Of a stretch of DNA of 47,793 nucleotides, positions 1-7,345 are shown piece by piece. The position numbers were made by a program, and so were the translations under genes. This stretch comes from JAUVKT01 sp964634565 (GTDB lineage Bacteria; Bacteroidota; Bacteroidia; Bacteroidales; VadinHA17): positions 1 to 47,793 of the forward strand of contig CAZWLP010000011.1 in NCBI GenBank assembly GCA_964634565.1. Direction: 5' to 3'. Positions within the stretch are counted from its first letter, which is position 1. Every line of letters starts with the position of its first letter. The notes beneath the pieces are model-generated. The model did not search any database. It had not been told where the DNA came from and saw only the letters and a program-made list of their open reading frames with translations.

Positions 1-1485
1 CTTGCTCTTGACCAGGGAACAACCTCATCGCGGGCCATAATATTTAATAAGGATGGCCGTATTGCTGGTGTATCGAAAAAAGAATTCACCCAGCTCTATC
101 CCAGGCCCGGCTGGGTGGAGCATGATCCGAGTGAGATCTGGTCGAGTCAGGCCTCTGTAATATCTGAGCTGATGGCTAAAACAGGTATTACAGGTGAGTA
201 TATTAACTCGATAGGCATAACCAATCAGAGGGAGACAACCATAGTATGGGACAGGAAAAGTGGTGAGCCGGTTTATAATGCTATAGTATGGCAGGACAGG
301 CGTACGGCGGCGACCTGCGACAGGCTGATAGCCGATGGCCATTCCGATACAATAATGAAGAGGACGGGACTGATACCTGATGCTTATTTCTCGGCCACAA
401 AGCTGATGTGGATACTAGATAATGTTGATGGAGTAAGGAAAAGAGCCGAAAAGGGAGAGCTATGCTTTGGCACTGTAGATAGCTGGCTGTTATGGAAAAT
501 TACGGGAGGCAGGGAACATGCCACCGATGTAACCAATGCCAGTCGTACCATGATGTATAATATACATACCCTGGAATGGGACAATCATCTGCTGGACCTT
601 TTTAATATCCCTGAGGCTATGTTACCTGAGGTAAGGTCGTGCTCCGAGGTCTTCGGTGTAAGCGATAAGCATATTATGGGTTATAAAATACCTGTTGCGG
701 GCATAGCCGGCGACCAGCAGGCCGCTCTTTTTGGTCAGCTCTGCATCGATAAGGGGATGGTTAAAAACACCTATGGCACAGGTTGCTTTATGATATTAAA
801 TACCGGCGACGAAGCGGTTATTTCGTCTAACAGGCTACTTACAACAATAGCATGGATGATAGGAGATAAGCTTACCTATGGTCTTGAAGGAAGTGTATTT
901 ATTGCCGGGGCAGTAATACAGTGGCTAAGGGATGGACTGGAGATAATCGGGTCGGCTCCTGAGAGCGAAAAGGTGGCTGCAGGGGTGGAGGATAATGGGG
1001 GTGTATATTTTGTGCCGGCACTGGCCGGACTGGGGGCTCCGCACTGGGATCCCTATGCCCGGGGTACCATAACAGGCATCACGCGCGGAACAAGCAAGGG
1101 GCATATTAGTCGTGCCGCCCTGGAGAGCATTGCCTTCCAGGTAAGGGATGTTCTTATTGCCATGCAAAAAGATTTTGGATCTGAGCTTTCGGGGCTGCGT
1201 GTTGACGGAGGTGCATCAGAAAATAACCTTCTTATGCAGTTTCAGTCGGATATTCTTGGTATTGATGTGATAAGGCCGGCCGTAATGGAGACTACTGCCC
1301 TTGGAGCGGCTTATCTTGCAGGACTGGCAACAGGTTACTGGGACAGTATCGAGACTCTTAAGAAGCAATGGCATATGGATAATACCTTTACCCCCGGCAT
1401 GGACGATAAGCTGGTTAAGAACCACCTCCTGAACTGGGAAAAGGCTCTCGAAAGAGCAAAGGGCTGGGGGGATATAATCCTATAG
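1..1485 (+). CDS. glpK: Glycerol kinase, 5'-truncated by the window edge
   Basis: FGGY-family sugar kinase that phosphorylates glycerol to sn-glycerol 3-phosphate with ATP in the cytoplasm. The reading frame is open from base 1 and begins LALDQGTTSSRAIIF, the phosphate-1 motif that lies about five residues after the usual start, so only a few N-terminal codons are missing. Further family motifs are GIAGDQQAALFGQ, NTYGTGCF and ALAGLGAPHWDPYARG, with the adenosine motif DGGASENN near the C-terminus. The visible 494 residues agree with the usual length of about 495-500. Riboflavin synthase starts 35 bp downstream but has its own promoter-like element, so co-transcription is uncertain. No glpF or glpD is visible in the window. 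Confidence 0.97.
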   Translation, partial: LALDQGTTSSRAIIFNKDGRIAGVSKKEFTQLYPRPGWVEHDPSEIWSSQASVISELMAKTGITGEYINSIGITNQRETTIVWDRKSGEPVYNAIVWQDRRTAATCDRLIADGHSDTIMKRTGLIPDAYFSATKLMWILDNVDGVRKRAEKGELCFGTVDSWLLWKITGGREHATDVTNASRTMMYNIHTLEWDNHLLDLFNIPEAMLPEVRSCSEVFGVSDKHIMGYKIPVAGIAGDQQAALFGQLCIDKGMVKNTYGTGCFMILNTGDEAVISSNRLLTTIAWMIGDKLTYGLEGSVFIAGAVIQWLRDGLEIIGSAPESEKVAAGVEDNGGVYFVPALAGLGAPHWDPYARGTITGITRGTSKGHISRAALESIAFQVRDVLIAMQKDFGSELSGLRVDGGASENNLLMQFQSDILGIDVIRPAVMETTALGAAYLAGLATGYWDSIETLKKQWHMDNTFTPGMDDKLVKNHLLNWEKALERAKGWGDIIL

Positions 1486-1490
1486 TTTCT

Positions 1491-1498
1491 TATCTTTG
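1491..1498 (+). promoter_or_regulatory. Bacteroidota-type -7 promoter element before ribE
   Basis: TATCTTTG matches the Bacteroidota -7 consensus TAnnTTTG and lies 22 bp before the ribE start. I see no convincing TTTG -33 box at the usual 19-21 bp spacing, so this is a half-supported promoter. Confidence 0.5.
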
Positions 1499-1520
1499 CA
1501 AGAAATAAAAATTATAAAAA

Positions 1521-2272
1521 ATGTTTTCAGGAATAGTCGAAGAAGCAGCTCCGGTAATTAAGCTGGAGAAGGAGCAGGAGAACCTGCATATAACAATGTC
1601 GTGCTCATTTACCAATGAGCTTAAGATTGATCAGAGTATATCACATAATGGTGTTTGTCTGACCGTTGTAAAGGTTGAAGACAATAGCTATACCGTTACG
1701 GCAATAAAGGAAACACTCGATAAGTCTAACCTCGGTCAGCTGGAGGTGGGCAGCAAGGTTAACCTTGAGAGAAGCACCAGGCTGGATGCACGTATGGATG
1801 GTCATATGGTACAGGGGCATGTCGACCAGACAGCTGTTTGTACAGATGTCAGAGAGGCCGACGGCAGCTGGTACTTCAGCTTTGAATATGAGCCGGCACA
1901 GGAAGATTATATTACAGTGGAAAAGGGATCGGTGTCGGTTAACGGAGTAAGCCTTACCGTGGTTAACTCAAAGGATAAGTCGTTCGAGGTAGCCATTATT
2001 CCCTATACCTATGATGAAACTAATTTCCACCAGATAAAGCCGGGCACCGTGGTGAACCTGGAGTTTGATATTATCGGGAAATANNNNNNNNNNNNNNNNN
2101 NNNNNNNNNNNNNNNNNNNNNNNNNNNNNNNNNNNNNNNNNNNNNNNNNNNNNNNNNNNNNNNNNNNNNNNNNNNNNNNNNNNACCAGATAAAGCCGGGC
2201 ACCGTGGTGAACCTGGAGTTTGATATTATCGGGAAATATATCGCGAAGTACCTTCGCGGATTGAAGATTTAA
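1521..2272 (+). CDS. ribE: Riboflavin synthase alpha subunit, interrupted by an artificial gap
   Basis: Catalyses dismutation of two 6,7-dimethyl-8-ribityllumazine molecules to riboflavin. Two lumazine-binding barrels are visible. The N-terminal one starts MFSGIVEE and contains HNGVCLTVV and GHMVQGHVDQ; the second contains SVSVNGVSLTVV. The 100-N run at 2084-2183 breaks the frame, but its two flanks carry the same 55 bases (2029-2083 and 2184-2238). Joining 1521-2083 directly to 2239-2272 gives 597 nt, an intact 198-residue protein ending YLRGLKI, a normal family length. The last codons lie in a perfect hairpin (2242-2258), so the C-terminal tail has probably been rewritten by an intergenic repeat. 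No other riboflavin gene is nearby. Confidence 0.95.
2029..2238. repeat. 55-bp duplicated contig ends around an artificial 100-N gap
   Basis: Bases 2029-2083 and 2184-2238 are identical and separated only by exactly 100 N (2084-2183). A shared 55-mer at contig ends is typical of de Bruijn assembly with k=55 followed by scaffolding. Collapsing the duplicate restores ribE, so little or no sequence is missing here. Confidence 0.93.
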
Positions 2273-2448
2273 GATTTACGATTTCAGATTCTTGATTTAA
2301 ACTTTCATGAATTAAAAGGATTTCTGATATATACATTTAATGTGTGGTAATTTTATTTTATGTTTACCCGAGTGCAAGAAATCATGTAGTAAAGAATATT
2401 ATTTGCAATATCTTTAAATCTTATATCTGGAATCTGGAATCTTAAATC
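2242..2448. repeat. Hairpin plus inverted AATCTT-type repeats between ribE and the sensor kinase
   Basis: A perfect hairpin CGCGAAG-TAC-CTTCGCG (2242-2258) covers the end of ribE. It is followed by GATTGAAGATTTAAGATT-type sequence (2259-2298). The opposite orientation, AATCTTATATCTGGAATC and related units, occupies 2416-2448. The two blocks form a loose inverted pair around about 115 bp of AT-rich sequence with no gene that I can see. The same repeat vocabulary recurs at 3720-3840, 5320-5399, 6958-7046 and 26918-27050. Confidence 0.75.
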
Positions 2449-2463
2449 AAAGCTTCGACTTAG

Positions 2464-3312
2464 ATGTCAACAACGATAATTATATTAGCTGCTGTGGCCA
2501 TCCTGATCGCTGGTTTTCTTATAGGTAGAATACTACCAAAAAGTCGAAGCGTTTTCGATGATGATTTTGTTAAGATAGAGAGGGAGCCTGCCGAGGCGGA
2601 TCTTAAAAAGAGCCTGAAAGACTACCGCAAAGAATTTATGGGCAATGTGTACCACGAACTGAAGACCCCTATTTTCAATATGCAGGGTTATATCCTTACC
2701 CTGCTTGACGGGGGACTGGAAGATAAGTCGATTAACAGGGTCTACCTGGAGCGTGCCGAGAAAAATATTAACAGGATGATATCCATCGTTGAGGACCTGG
2801 AATCTATATCGGGACTTGAATCGGGGGCGCTGAACCTGAAAAAAGAAAATTTTGATATTATAAAACTTATTGATGATGTGATTGAGGCAACAGAGATGAG
2901 GGCCTCGAAGCATAATATCAGGATTAAAAAGAACAAGGTAAAAAAAAATATCTCAATGGTGTCGGGCGACAGAAAGCGTATCTACCAGGTGCTTAATAAC
3001 CTTATTATTAATTCAATAAGCTACGGAAACAAGGGTGGCGTAACAAGTATTTCTGTTCTTCCTGACGGGGACAGGGTGCTGCTTAAAATAAAGGATAACG
3101 GAATTGGAATAAGCTCTGCCGACCTGCCCAGGATCTTTGAACGCTTCTACCGGGTCGACAAGAGCAGGTCGCGCGACTCGGGCGGAACAGGATTGGGTCT
3201 GGCTATAGTTAAGCATATTATCGAGGCTCATGGCGAGACGGTTAAGGTAAAATCCGTTCCGGGTAAGGGAAGTGTGTTTAGTTTTACTTTACCGTCTGCC
3301 TTCAACAGGTAG
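2464..3312 (+). CDS. PhoR-like membrane sensor histidine kinase
   Basis: A 282-residue two-component sensor kinase that would autophosphorylate on histidine and pass phosphate to an unlinked response regulator. One N-terminal membrane helix (residues 4-23) is followed at once by the HisKA dimerisation domain. Its H-box is GNVYHELKTPI, with the phospho-acceptor H64. The HATPase domain shows an N-box near N179-N183, the G1 box DNGIGI (211-216), the F-box FERFYRVD (225-232) and the G2 box GTGLGL (241-246). There is no room for a periplasmic sensor domain, so the input must be sensed in the membrane or by a partner. No response regulator is adjacent. The 3' end overlaps the convergent rhodanese gene by 24 bp. 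Confidence 0.93.
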   Translation: MSTTIIILAAVAILIAGFLIGRILPKSRSVFDDDFVKIEREPAEADLKKSLKDYRKEFMGNVYHELKTPIFNMQGYILTLLDGGLEDKSINRVYLERAEKNINRMISIVEDLESISGLESGALNLKKENFDIIKLIDDVIEATEMRASKHNIRIKKNKVKKNISMVSGDRKRIYQVLNNLIINSISYGNKGGVTSISVLPDGDRVLLKIKDNGIGISSADLPRIFERFYRVDKSRSRDSGGTGLGLAIVKHIIEAHGETVKVKSVPGKGSVFSFTLPSAFNR

Positions 3313-3687
3313 TCCGGCTGCCTGCCAGTAACGCATTCCTCCACGCATGATTATCACTTTTCGAAAACCCCTGTATTGCAGATACTCTGCCACAGTTAGT
3401 GCACGCGACTCGCCGTCGCAATACAGATATACAGGTATCTCCCTGTCGAGGGTATCGGCAAAAGTCTCCAGTTTTTTCATTTTATGAATACCTATGGCAC
3501 CGGGTATATGTGCCCTTCGATATTCCCTTTTAAGACTTACGTCGGCCAGTATTGCATAAACTTCTGACTGATACTGAATCTGAAAGCTATCGGGATCCAG
3601 GTAGGTAATTTTCTCTGGCTGGGCAAAAAGACCACTGAAGGATGCAATCAGGATAATTGTCAGTATGGTTGGTTTAAGCTTACTCAT
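3289..3687 (-). CDS. Exported rhodanese-like sulfurtransferase
   Basis: A 132-residue single-domain rhodanese with a signal peptide (residues 1-22, ending LFAQ), so it is likely periplasmic. The active loop is YCDGESRA: the persulfide cysteine is C90 and the loop arginine R95, the C-x4-R spacing of functional rhodaneses. RAHIPGAIGIH (59-68) is the usual substrate-side motif, and GGMRYWQAAGLPVEG is the typical C-terminus. It would carry sulfane sulfur or act in thiol or cyanide chemistry; the partner is unknown. It converges on, and overlaps by 24 bp, the sensor kinase gene. Confidence 0.9.
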   Translation of the reverse strand: MSKLKPTILTIILIASFSGLFAQPEKITYLDPDSFQIQYQSEVYAILADVSLKREYRRAHIPGAIGIHKMKKLETFADTLDREIPVYLYCDGESRALTVAEYLQYRGFRKVIIMRGGMRYWQAAGLPVEGRR

Positions 3688-3719
3688 GGTTTATACCACC
3701 CTGGTTAAAGTTGAGATGT

Positions 3720-3840
3720 CCGCCTTCGGCGGCCAGTGCTTGATATTGTTGCTGCCGCAACAAATAGTTTACAAAGGTTTAAATTACTTATAAATCTTAA
3801 AATCTTCAATCTTATAATCTTATAATCTTATAATCTTAAT
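3720..3840. repeat. Two mini-hairpins followed by a tandem AATCTTATA array
   Basis: Perfect hairpins CCGCC-TTC-GGCGG (3720-3732) and TTGTTGC-TGCC-GCAACAA (3746-3763) are followed by ATAGTTTACAAAGGTTTAA. A short array built on the 9-mer AATCTTATA follows (about 3793-3840). The rest of the 283-bp spacer 3688-3970 is AT-rich and without a gene apart from the promoter element at 3937. The arrangement matches the other hairpin-plus-AATCTT copies in the window. Confidence 0.8.
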
Positions 3841-3936
3841 AAATATTGTTAACCTTCAAAAGAACTATTGTATAATATCAATAAAATATATGCATTATAT
3901 TAATCTGAATAACAGGCATTTGGATCCATATTTTCT

Positions 3937-3944
3937 TATCTTTG
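3937..3944 (+). promoter_or_regulatory. Bacteroidota-type -7 promoter element
   Basis: TATCTTTG, a full match to TAnnTTTG, 26 bp before the start of the 152-residue gene. A TTTG at 3919-3922 is closer than the usual -33 spacing, so only the -7 part is convincing. Confidence 0.55.
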
Positions 3945-3970
3945 AATAGGGTAAACATAGATTTTTAAAA

Positions 3971-4429
3971 ATGGAAGTTACGGTTTTCAATATTATTAAT
4001 ACCCTCCAGCAGTTTCATTCTGATCTGGCTGATTATTATTTTGATCAAAAAGAGCACACTCATGATACCAGGGTCCGGAGTCTCCTTGATTATCTTGGCA
4101 GAAGTGAGCGTTATCTGGAGAGATATATTGACCGTAATCAACTATTATTATCACAAGAGACTCTGAAAACAAGCATTTCTATTCCATCAGAAAGAAATGA
4201 CAGTCCTATTTTTAACCTTGATGAACTACCTCCTGCCAGCAGCCTGATTAAGTACGAAAAGGCAATGTCTTTCGCAATCAGGATGGACTCTATGCTTGCC
4301 AGATATTGTAAGCTTATTGAAGAAAGTACCAGGGATCGTAATTTAGTGCAGGTATTTAAAAATTTATGTAGGGTTACCAGGCGTGAGAAAAGAAATCTGC
4401 TATCATATAATAATATGTTTGCAGATTAA
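3971..4429 (+). CDS. Unknown all-helical protein, possibly ferritin-like fold
   Basis: A 152-residue cytoplasmic protein with no signal peptide. I do not recognise its family. It looks like two long helix pairs (about 5-55 and 90-150) joined by a loop rich in Ser, Pro and Asp. The pattern of the helices (FHSDLADYYFDQ, LLDYLGRSERYLERYI, VTRREKRNLLSY) recalls rubrerythrin or ferritin-like bundles, but the ExxH iron ligands are absent, so an iron function is not supported. It has its own promoter element and a strong terminator after it, so it is a single-gene unit, followed by a Crp/Fnr regulator. The real start is supported by the promoter spacing. Confidence 0.7.
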   Translation: MEVTVFNIINTLQQFHSDLADYYFDQKEHTHDTRVRSLLDYLGRSERYLERYIDRNQLLLSQETLKTSISIPSERNDSPIFNLDELPPASSLIKYEKAMSFAIRMDSMLARYCKLIEESTRDRNLVQVFKNLCRVTRREKRNLLSYNNMFAD

Positions 4430-4464
4430 ATTTTTAGGTTGAGAATATGTCAAATTGAAGAGCT

Positions 4465-4498
4465 GTGCGGTTTATGATTTAAGCCGCACCGTTTTTTT
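4465..4498 (+). terminator. Rho-independent terminator
   Basis: Stem GTGCGGTTT / AAGCCGCAC (one G-U pair) followed by seven T. It lies 35 bp after the stop of the helical protein gene. Confidence 0.85.
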
Positions 4499-4569
4499 AT
4501 CCACTTATCAAAAAATCATTGATTAATGCTATTTGCAGAAAGCTGTGTTTTTCATAACTTGTTAATCGT

Positions 4570-4577
4570 AAACGTTT
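4570..4577. promoter_or_regulatory. AAACGTTT palindrome, possible LacI-type half site
   Basis: AAACGTTT, 31 bp before the Crp/Fnr gene. It is the core of the perfect CAAACGTTTG site found in front of susC. Eight bases can arise by chance, so this is only a lead. Confidence 0.25.
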
Positions 4578-4608
4578 GTGATCTCTCTTACCCTCTTAAG
4601 TTATTCTT

Positions 4609-5304
4609 ATGCCCGACTCCGCCAGCAAGGAACAAGAAAACAGTTATATTCCTGACTCAGGATGTTTCGCCAGTCTGCTGCCTGAGGAGATAAAGTATCT
4701 TAATAAGAATAAATCAACATTTGTATATCATAGAAAAGAGACTGTATGCAAGGAAGGAGGGTTTTCGTCGGGGGTAAAGTATATTATCAACGGACTGGTA
4801 AAAATATATATTGAAGGCCCTAAAAGACGAAATATAATAGTCAAGATACTTGGTCCGGGAGATTTTATCGGACTATCATCAATATCAGGCAGCAAGACTT
4901 ATTCCTATTCTGCCTCTGCCCTCTGTGAGTCGACAGTTTTTATGATCAACAGGGAAGCAATTATGGAGCTGATTAAAAAAAACGGGGACTTTGCACTTGA
5001 GATGGCTGAGTGGTATTGCTTAAGCTATGATAAGGCCTATAAAAAGCTGGCTACAATAGGATTTAAAAACCTTGCTGGCAGAATGGCCGATACCCTTCTT
5101 TATCTCAACCAGGAAAAATTCAGTGATAAAAATATTTATAATTACCTGTCGCGTTCCTGTATTGCAGACCTGGCCGGGGTACCAATGGAAAGTGCGGTAA
5201 GGGTACTCTCAGAGTTTGATAAGAATGGTATTATTGAACTATCGGGCAAAGCAATTAAGATAAAAGATTACGAACGACTAAGGATGTATAGTGTGAGTGG
5301 GTGA
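4609..5304 (+). CDS. Crp/Fnr-family transcriptional regulator
   Basis: A 231-residue regulator. An N-terminal cyclic-nucleotide-binding-type beta-roll (about 19-140; GGFSSGVKYIINGLVKIYIE, LGPGDFIGLSS) is followed by the dimer helix (about 125-150). A C-terminal Crp-type winged helix (about 175-226; SCIADLAGVPMESAVRVLSEF is the helix-turn-helix) comes last. Cysteines C19, C47, C115 and C136 are scattered and do not form the Fnr iron-sulfur pattern, and the cAMP-contacting residues are not conserved, so the ligand is unknown. It starts after its own spacer, with a possible palindromic operator. Its target is not evident from the neighbours. Confidence 0.9.
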   Translation: MPDSASKEQENSYIPDSGCFASLLPEEIKYLNKNKSTFVYHRKETVCKEGGFSSGVKYIINGLVKIYIEGPKRRNIIVKILGPGDFIGLSSISGSKTYSYSASALCESTVFMINREAIMELIKKNGDFALEMAEWYCLSYDKAYKKLATIGFKNLAGRMADTLLYLNQEKFSDKNIYNYLSRSCIADLAGVPMESAVRVLSEFDKNGIIELSGKAIKIKDYERLRMYSVSG

Positions 5305-5319
5305 TTGGGGAAGAGTAGG

Positions 5320-5399
5320 TTGCTGATTGCAGCAAGTGGTTTATAAAGGTTTATTTTACTCCAAAATCTTATAATCTAAATAAGCAATCTTAAACTTTA
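5320..5399. repeat. Hairpin/AATCTT repeat, left copy of a 49-bp direct repeat
   Basis: Hairpin TTGCTG-ATTG-CAGCAA (5320-5335), then AGTGGTTTATAAAGG and AATCTTATAATC-type units. Bases 5329-5377 are identical to 6968-6968+48 (6968-7016) on the far side of the next gene. The remaining 230 bp before that gene hold the structured leader described at 5469-5580. Confidence 0.85.
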
Positions 5400-5468
5400 A
5401 AAGCAAATCAGAAATATGCCTTTATATTGGGCAAAATCATCCTTCTTTTATAATTTTATAAAACCAAA

Positions 5469-5580
5469 GCGGATAAAGACAGTAAAGGGTTTTATCTGCT
5501 CAACAAAAAGAGGACCTGCCATAAGAAAACCATCAATAGCCGGGCAGACAATCTCGCCCGGGGCTTATAAATAAGGCAGG
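5469..5580 (+). promoter_or_regulatory. Structured leader upstream of the InlB-repeat lipoprotein gene
   Basis: Two predicted elements read by eye. One is a 9-bp stem, GCGGATAAA (5469-5477) with TTTATCTGC (5491-5499), containing one G-U pair. The other is a nested element whose outer stem CCTGCC (5515-5520) pairs with GGCAGG (5575-5580) and whose inner stem AGCCGGGC pairs with GCCCGG...CT. The elements end about 57 bp before the start codon. They could be a cis-regulatory RNA, a terminator/antiterminator or only palindromic repeats. No known riboswitch is recognised. Confidence 0.4.
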
Positions 5581-5636
5581 CCATGAAACGAAAAACTAAT
5601 TACAGCTAACCTATTAATCAAAGAAATATAAATATC

Positions 5637-6908
5637 ATGCGAACATTAAAAATTTTATTAGCAAGTCTTTTTATAGCTTTACTTACAACTACCGGCTGCA
5701 AAAAGAAAGATGATACACCACCGCCTATCAGATACACAGTAACGTTTGACTCACAGGGCGCAGATGTAGAAGCAGTACCGACAAGCATGACTGTAACCTT
5801 TCCCGCAACGACTCTTGACGAATTTCCAACTCCACCCGAGAAGACCAATTATGATTTCGGAGGTTGGTATACGGAAGTTGATGGCGGAGGAAGCTATTTT
5901 TCAGACTTCACCGAGGTAACAGAAGATATTACTGTATATGCTAAGTGGATACAGGTAGTATTTTCTGTAAGCTATGATATTAATGGTGGCACCATAGGAT
6001 CAGTTCCTGTAGATAATAACTCCTACGACTACAATGAGCTGGCGACAGTCTTAGGTGGATTAGGGGGTCTGGCAGGTCCAGTTATTCGTGATGGAATAAG
6101 GCAGCGCTTCCTGGGTTGGTACACTGATCCTGATGGTACAACTTATCCCTATAACGAGGGTGATTTGTTGCCTATAACAGAAGATATAACACTCTATGCT
6201 ATATATACCACAGACAATGATGTGCTTCGAAAAGTCGGCCCTGCCGGTGGATGGGTATTCTATGATGCGGGTAGTACTGAGAGCTGGGGCAGATATCTTG
6301 AAGCTGCCAATCCGGATTGGGAAACTACAAATCCTGCCTGGCCCTGGGAGGGAGATGACCCGGTAAGTGAATGGGGATTGAAGCCTTATCAGGGAGTCGA
6401 GCCTGTTCAGATAATTAATGAAGCTTATACTGAGATTGGAACAGGACTCAGCAATACCAATATTATCACATCATTCTATGGTGATTTATATTTGAAATCA
6501 GACGGGACAACAAGCTATTATGATTATGACTGGGCCGGGCTGACAAGTGGAATTAAGGAAACCTTTACCGATGGAGTGTCTGACTATGAATTTGGCTCGA
6601 TGTGGGAAGATTATGATGGTATTGTTGCTGCAAAGGTATGTAGTGACTATAGCCTTGAGTATAACGACCAGACTTATGATGACTGGTTTCTGCCATCAAA
6701 GGATGAGCTTAACCAGATGTATCTGAATCTTTGCAAAGAAGGAGTTGGAGGATTTGCTGGGACTGGTGCTTCTTACTGGTCATCCTCTCAGTATGATGCC
6801 TGGAACGCCTGGTACCAACATTTCGGCTTCCTGGGTCCTGAAGATGGTCCGCAGGATTATAGCGGCAATGCCAGCGTTTACTGGTTTCGTGCTGTCAGGG
6901 CTTTCTAA
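5637..6908 (+). CDS. Lipoprotein with InlB-type repeats and DUF1566-like C-terminus
   Basis: A 423-residue surface or periplasmic lipoprotein. The signal peptide ends in the lipobox TTTGC (lipidated C21). Two InlB B-repeat (Listeria-Bacteroides, Flg_new-type) modules follow at about 33-104 and 110-190, each with the marks YTVTFDSQG or SVSYDINGG, GGWYT or LGWYT, and a closing ITVYAKW or ITLYAIY. The C-terminal half (about 200-423) resembles DUF1566/Lcl domains: GWVFYDAG, WFLPSKDEL (350-358), YWSSS (380-384) and terminal RAVRAF. Such proteins are thought to bind polymers or host or matrix components; the ligand here is unknown. It stands alone between two copies of a 49-bp direct repeat and is followed by tRNA-Val. 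Confidence 0.9.
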   Translation: MRTLKILLASLFIALLTTTGCKKKDDTPPPIRYTVTFDSQGADVEAVPTSMTVTFPATTLDEFPTPPEKTNYDFGGWYTEVDGGGSYFSDFTEVTEDITVYAKWIQVVFSVSYDINGGTIGSVPVDNNSYDYNELATVLGGLGGLAGPVIRDGIRQRFLGWYTDPDGTTYPYNEGDLLPITEDITLYAIYTTDNDVLRKVGPAGGWVFYDAGSTESWGRYLEAANPDWETTNPAWPWEGDDPVSEWGLKPYQGVEPVQIINEAYTEIGTGLSNTNIITSFYGDLYLKSDGTTSYYDYDWAGLTSGIKETFTDGVSDYEFGSMWEDYDGIVAAKVCSDYSLEYNDQTYDDWFLPSKDELNQMYLNLCKEGVGGFAGTGASYWSSSQYDAWNAWYQHFGFLGPEDGPQDYSGNASVYWFRAVRAF

Positions 6909-6957
6909 CTATCAGATAACCCGGTCCTGGCAAGATGACATTTAGGTGTGCTTAAGA

Positions 6958-7046
6958 TTGCCGCTTTGCAGCAAGTGGTTTATAAAGGTTTATTTTACTC
7001 CAAAATCTTATAATCTTCAATCTTATAATCTTCAATCTTATAAATA
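6958..7046. repeat. Hairpin/AATCTT repeat, right copy of the 49-bp direct repeat
   Basis: Hairpin TTGCCGC-TTT-GCAGCAA (6958-6974, one mismatch), then the 49 bases shared with 5329-5377. A tandem array with a 15-bp period, AATCTTATAATCTTC, follows (about 7004-7046). It ends 22 bp before tRNA-Val. Confidence 0.85.
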
Positions 7047-7068
7047 TTACTATTTTTGAGGTCGATAT

Positions 7069-7143
7069 GGGGCTTTAGCTCAGTTGGTTTAGAGCACTTG
7101 CTTGACAGGCAAGGGGTCGGCAGTTCGACTCTGCCAAGTCCCA
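7069..7143 (+). tRNA. tRNA-Val (GAC)
   Basis: A 75-nt cloverleaf. Acceptor GGGGCTT pairs with AAGTCCC (one G-T), discriminator A at 7143. The anticodon stem is CTTGC/GCAAG with loop TTGACAG; anticodon GAC at 7104-7106. The T-arm contains GTTCGAC. CCA is not encoded. Confidence 0.96.
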
Positions 7144-7149
7144 CCTCCG

Positions 7150-7212
7150 CCCTCCAAAGCTTTCTCTGCCCGCTGTAGATTTATCGTAGGCGGGAGCGAA
7201 GGAGGGTTTTTT
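7150..7212 (+). terminator. Terminator-like hairpin after tRNA-Val
   Basis: CCCTCC (7150-7155) pairs with GGAGGG (7201-7206) and is followed by six T. An inner CCCGC/GCGGG pair is also possible. The loop is long, so it may be a REP-like element rather than a simple terminator. The remaining 130 bp up to the next gene show nothing else clear. Confidence 0.55.
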
Positions 7213-7345
7213 CTTTTTACCTCTCAGTATATAGGCATTTATACATAGTAACTCTATAGTTTTATACTCCTTTTAATAGGGCATTCCTGCTACCTCCTGT
7301 AAGCATGTTTATCAGTTTATTTGTATTACTAAAAATATCTCTGAT

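Noticed and set aside
2184..2272. Tandem duplication of the ribE 3' end
   Set aside because: The duplicate is exactly 55 bp on each side of exactly 100 N, and collapse restores the frame. An assembly overlap explains it.
3310..3312. Sensor kinase and rhodanese overlap as a sign of a broken gene
   Set aside because: Both proteins have complete C-termini; a 24-bp convergent overlap is acceptable.
3793..3840. CRISPR-like array made of AATCTT units
   Set aside because: The units are 7-15 bp, nearly contiguous and without unique spacers; no cas genes are in the window. It is a simple tandem repeat.
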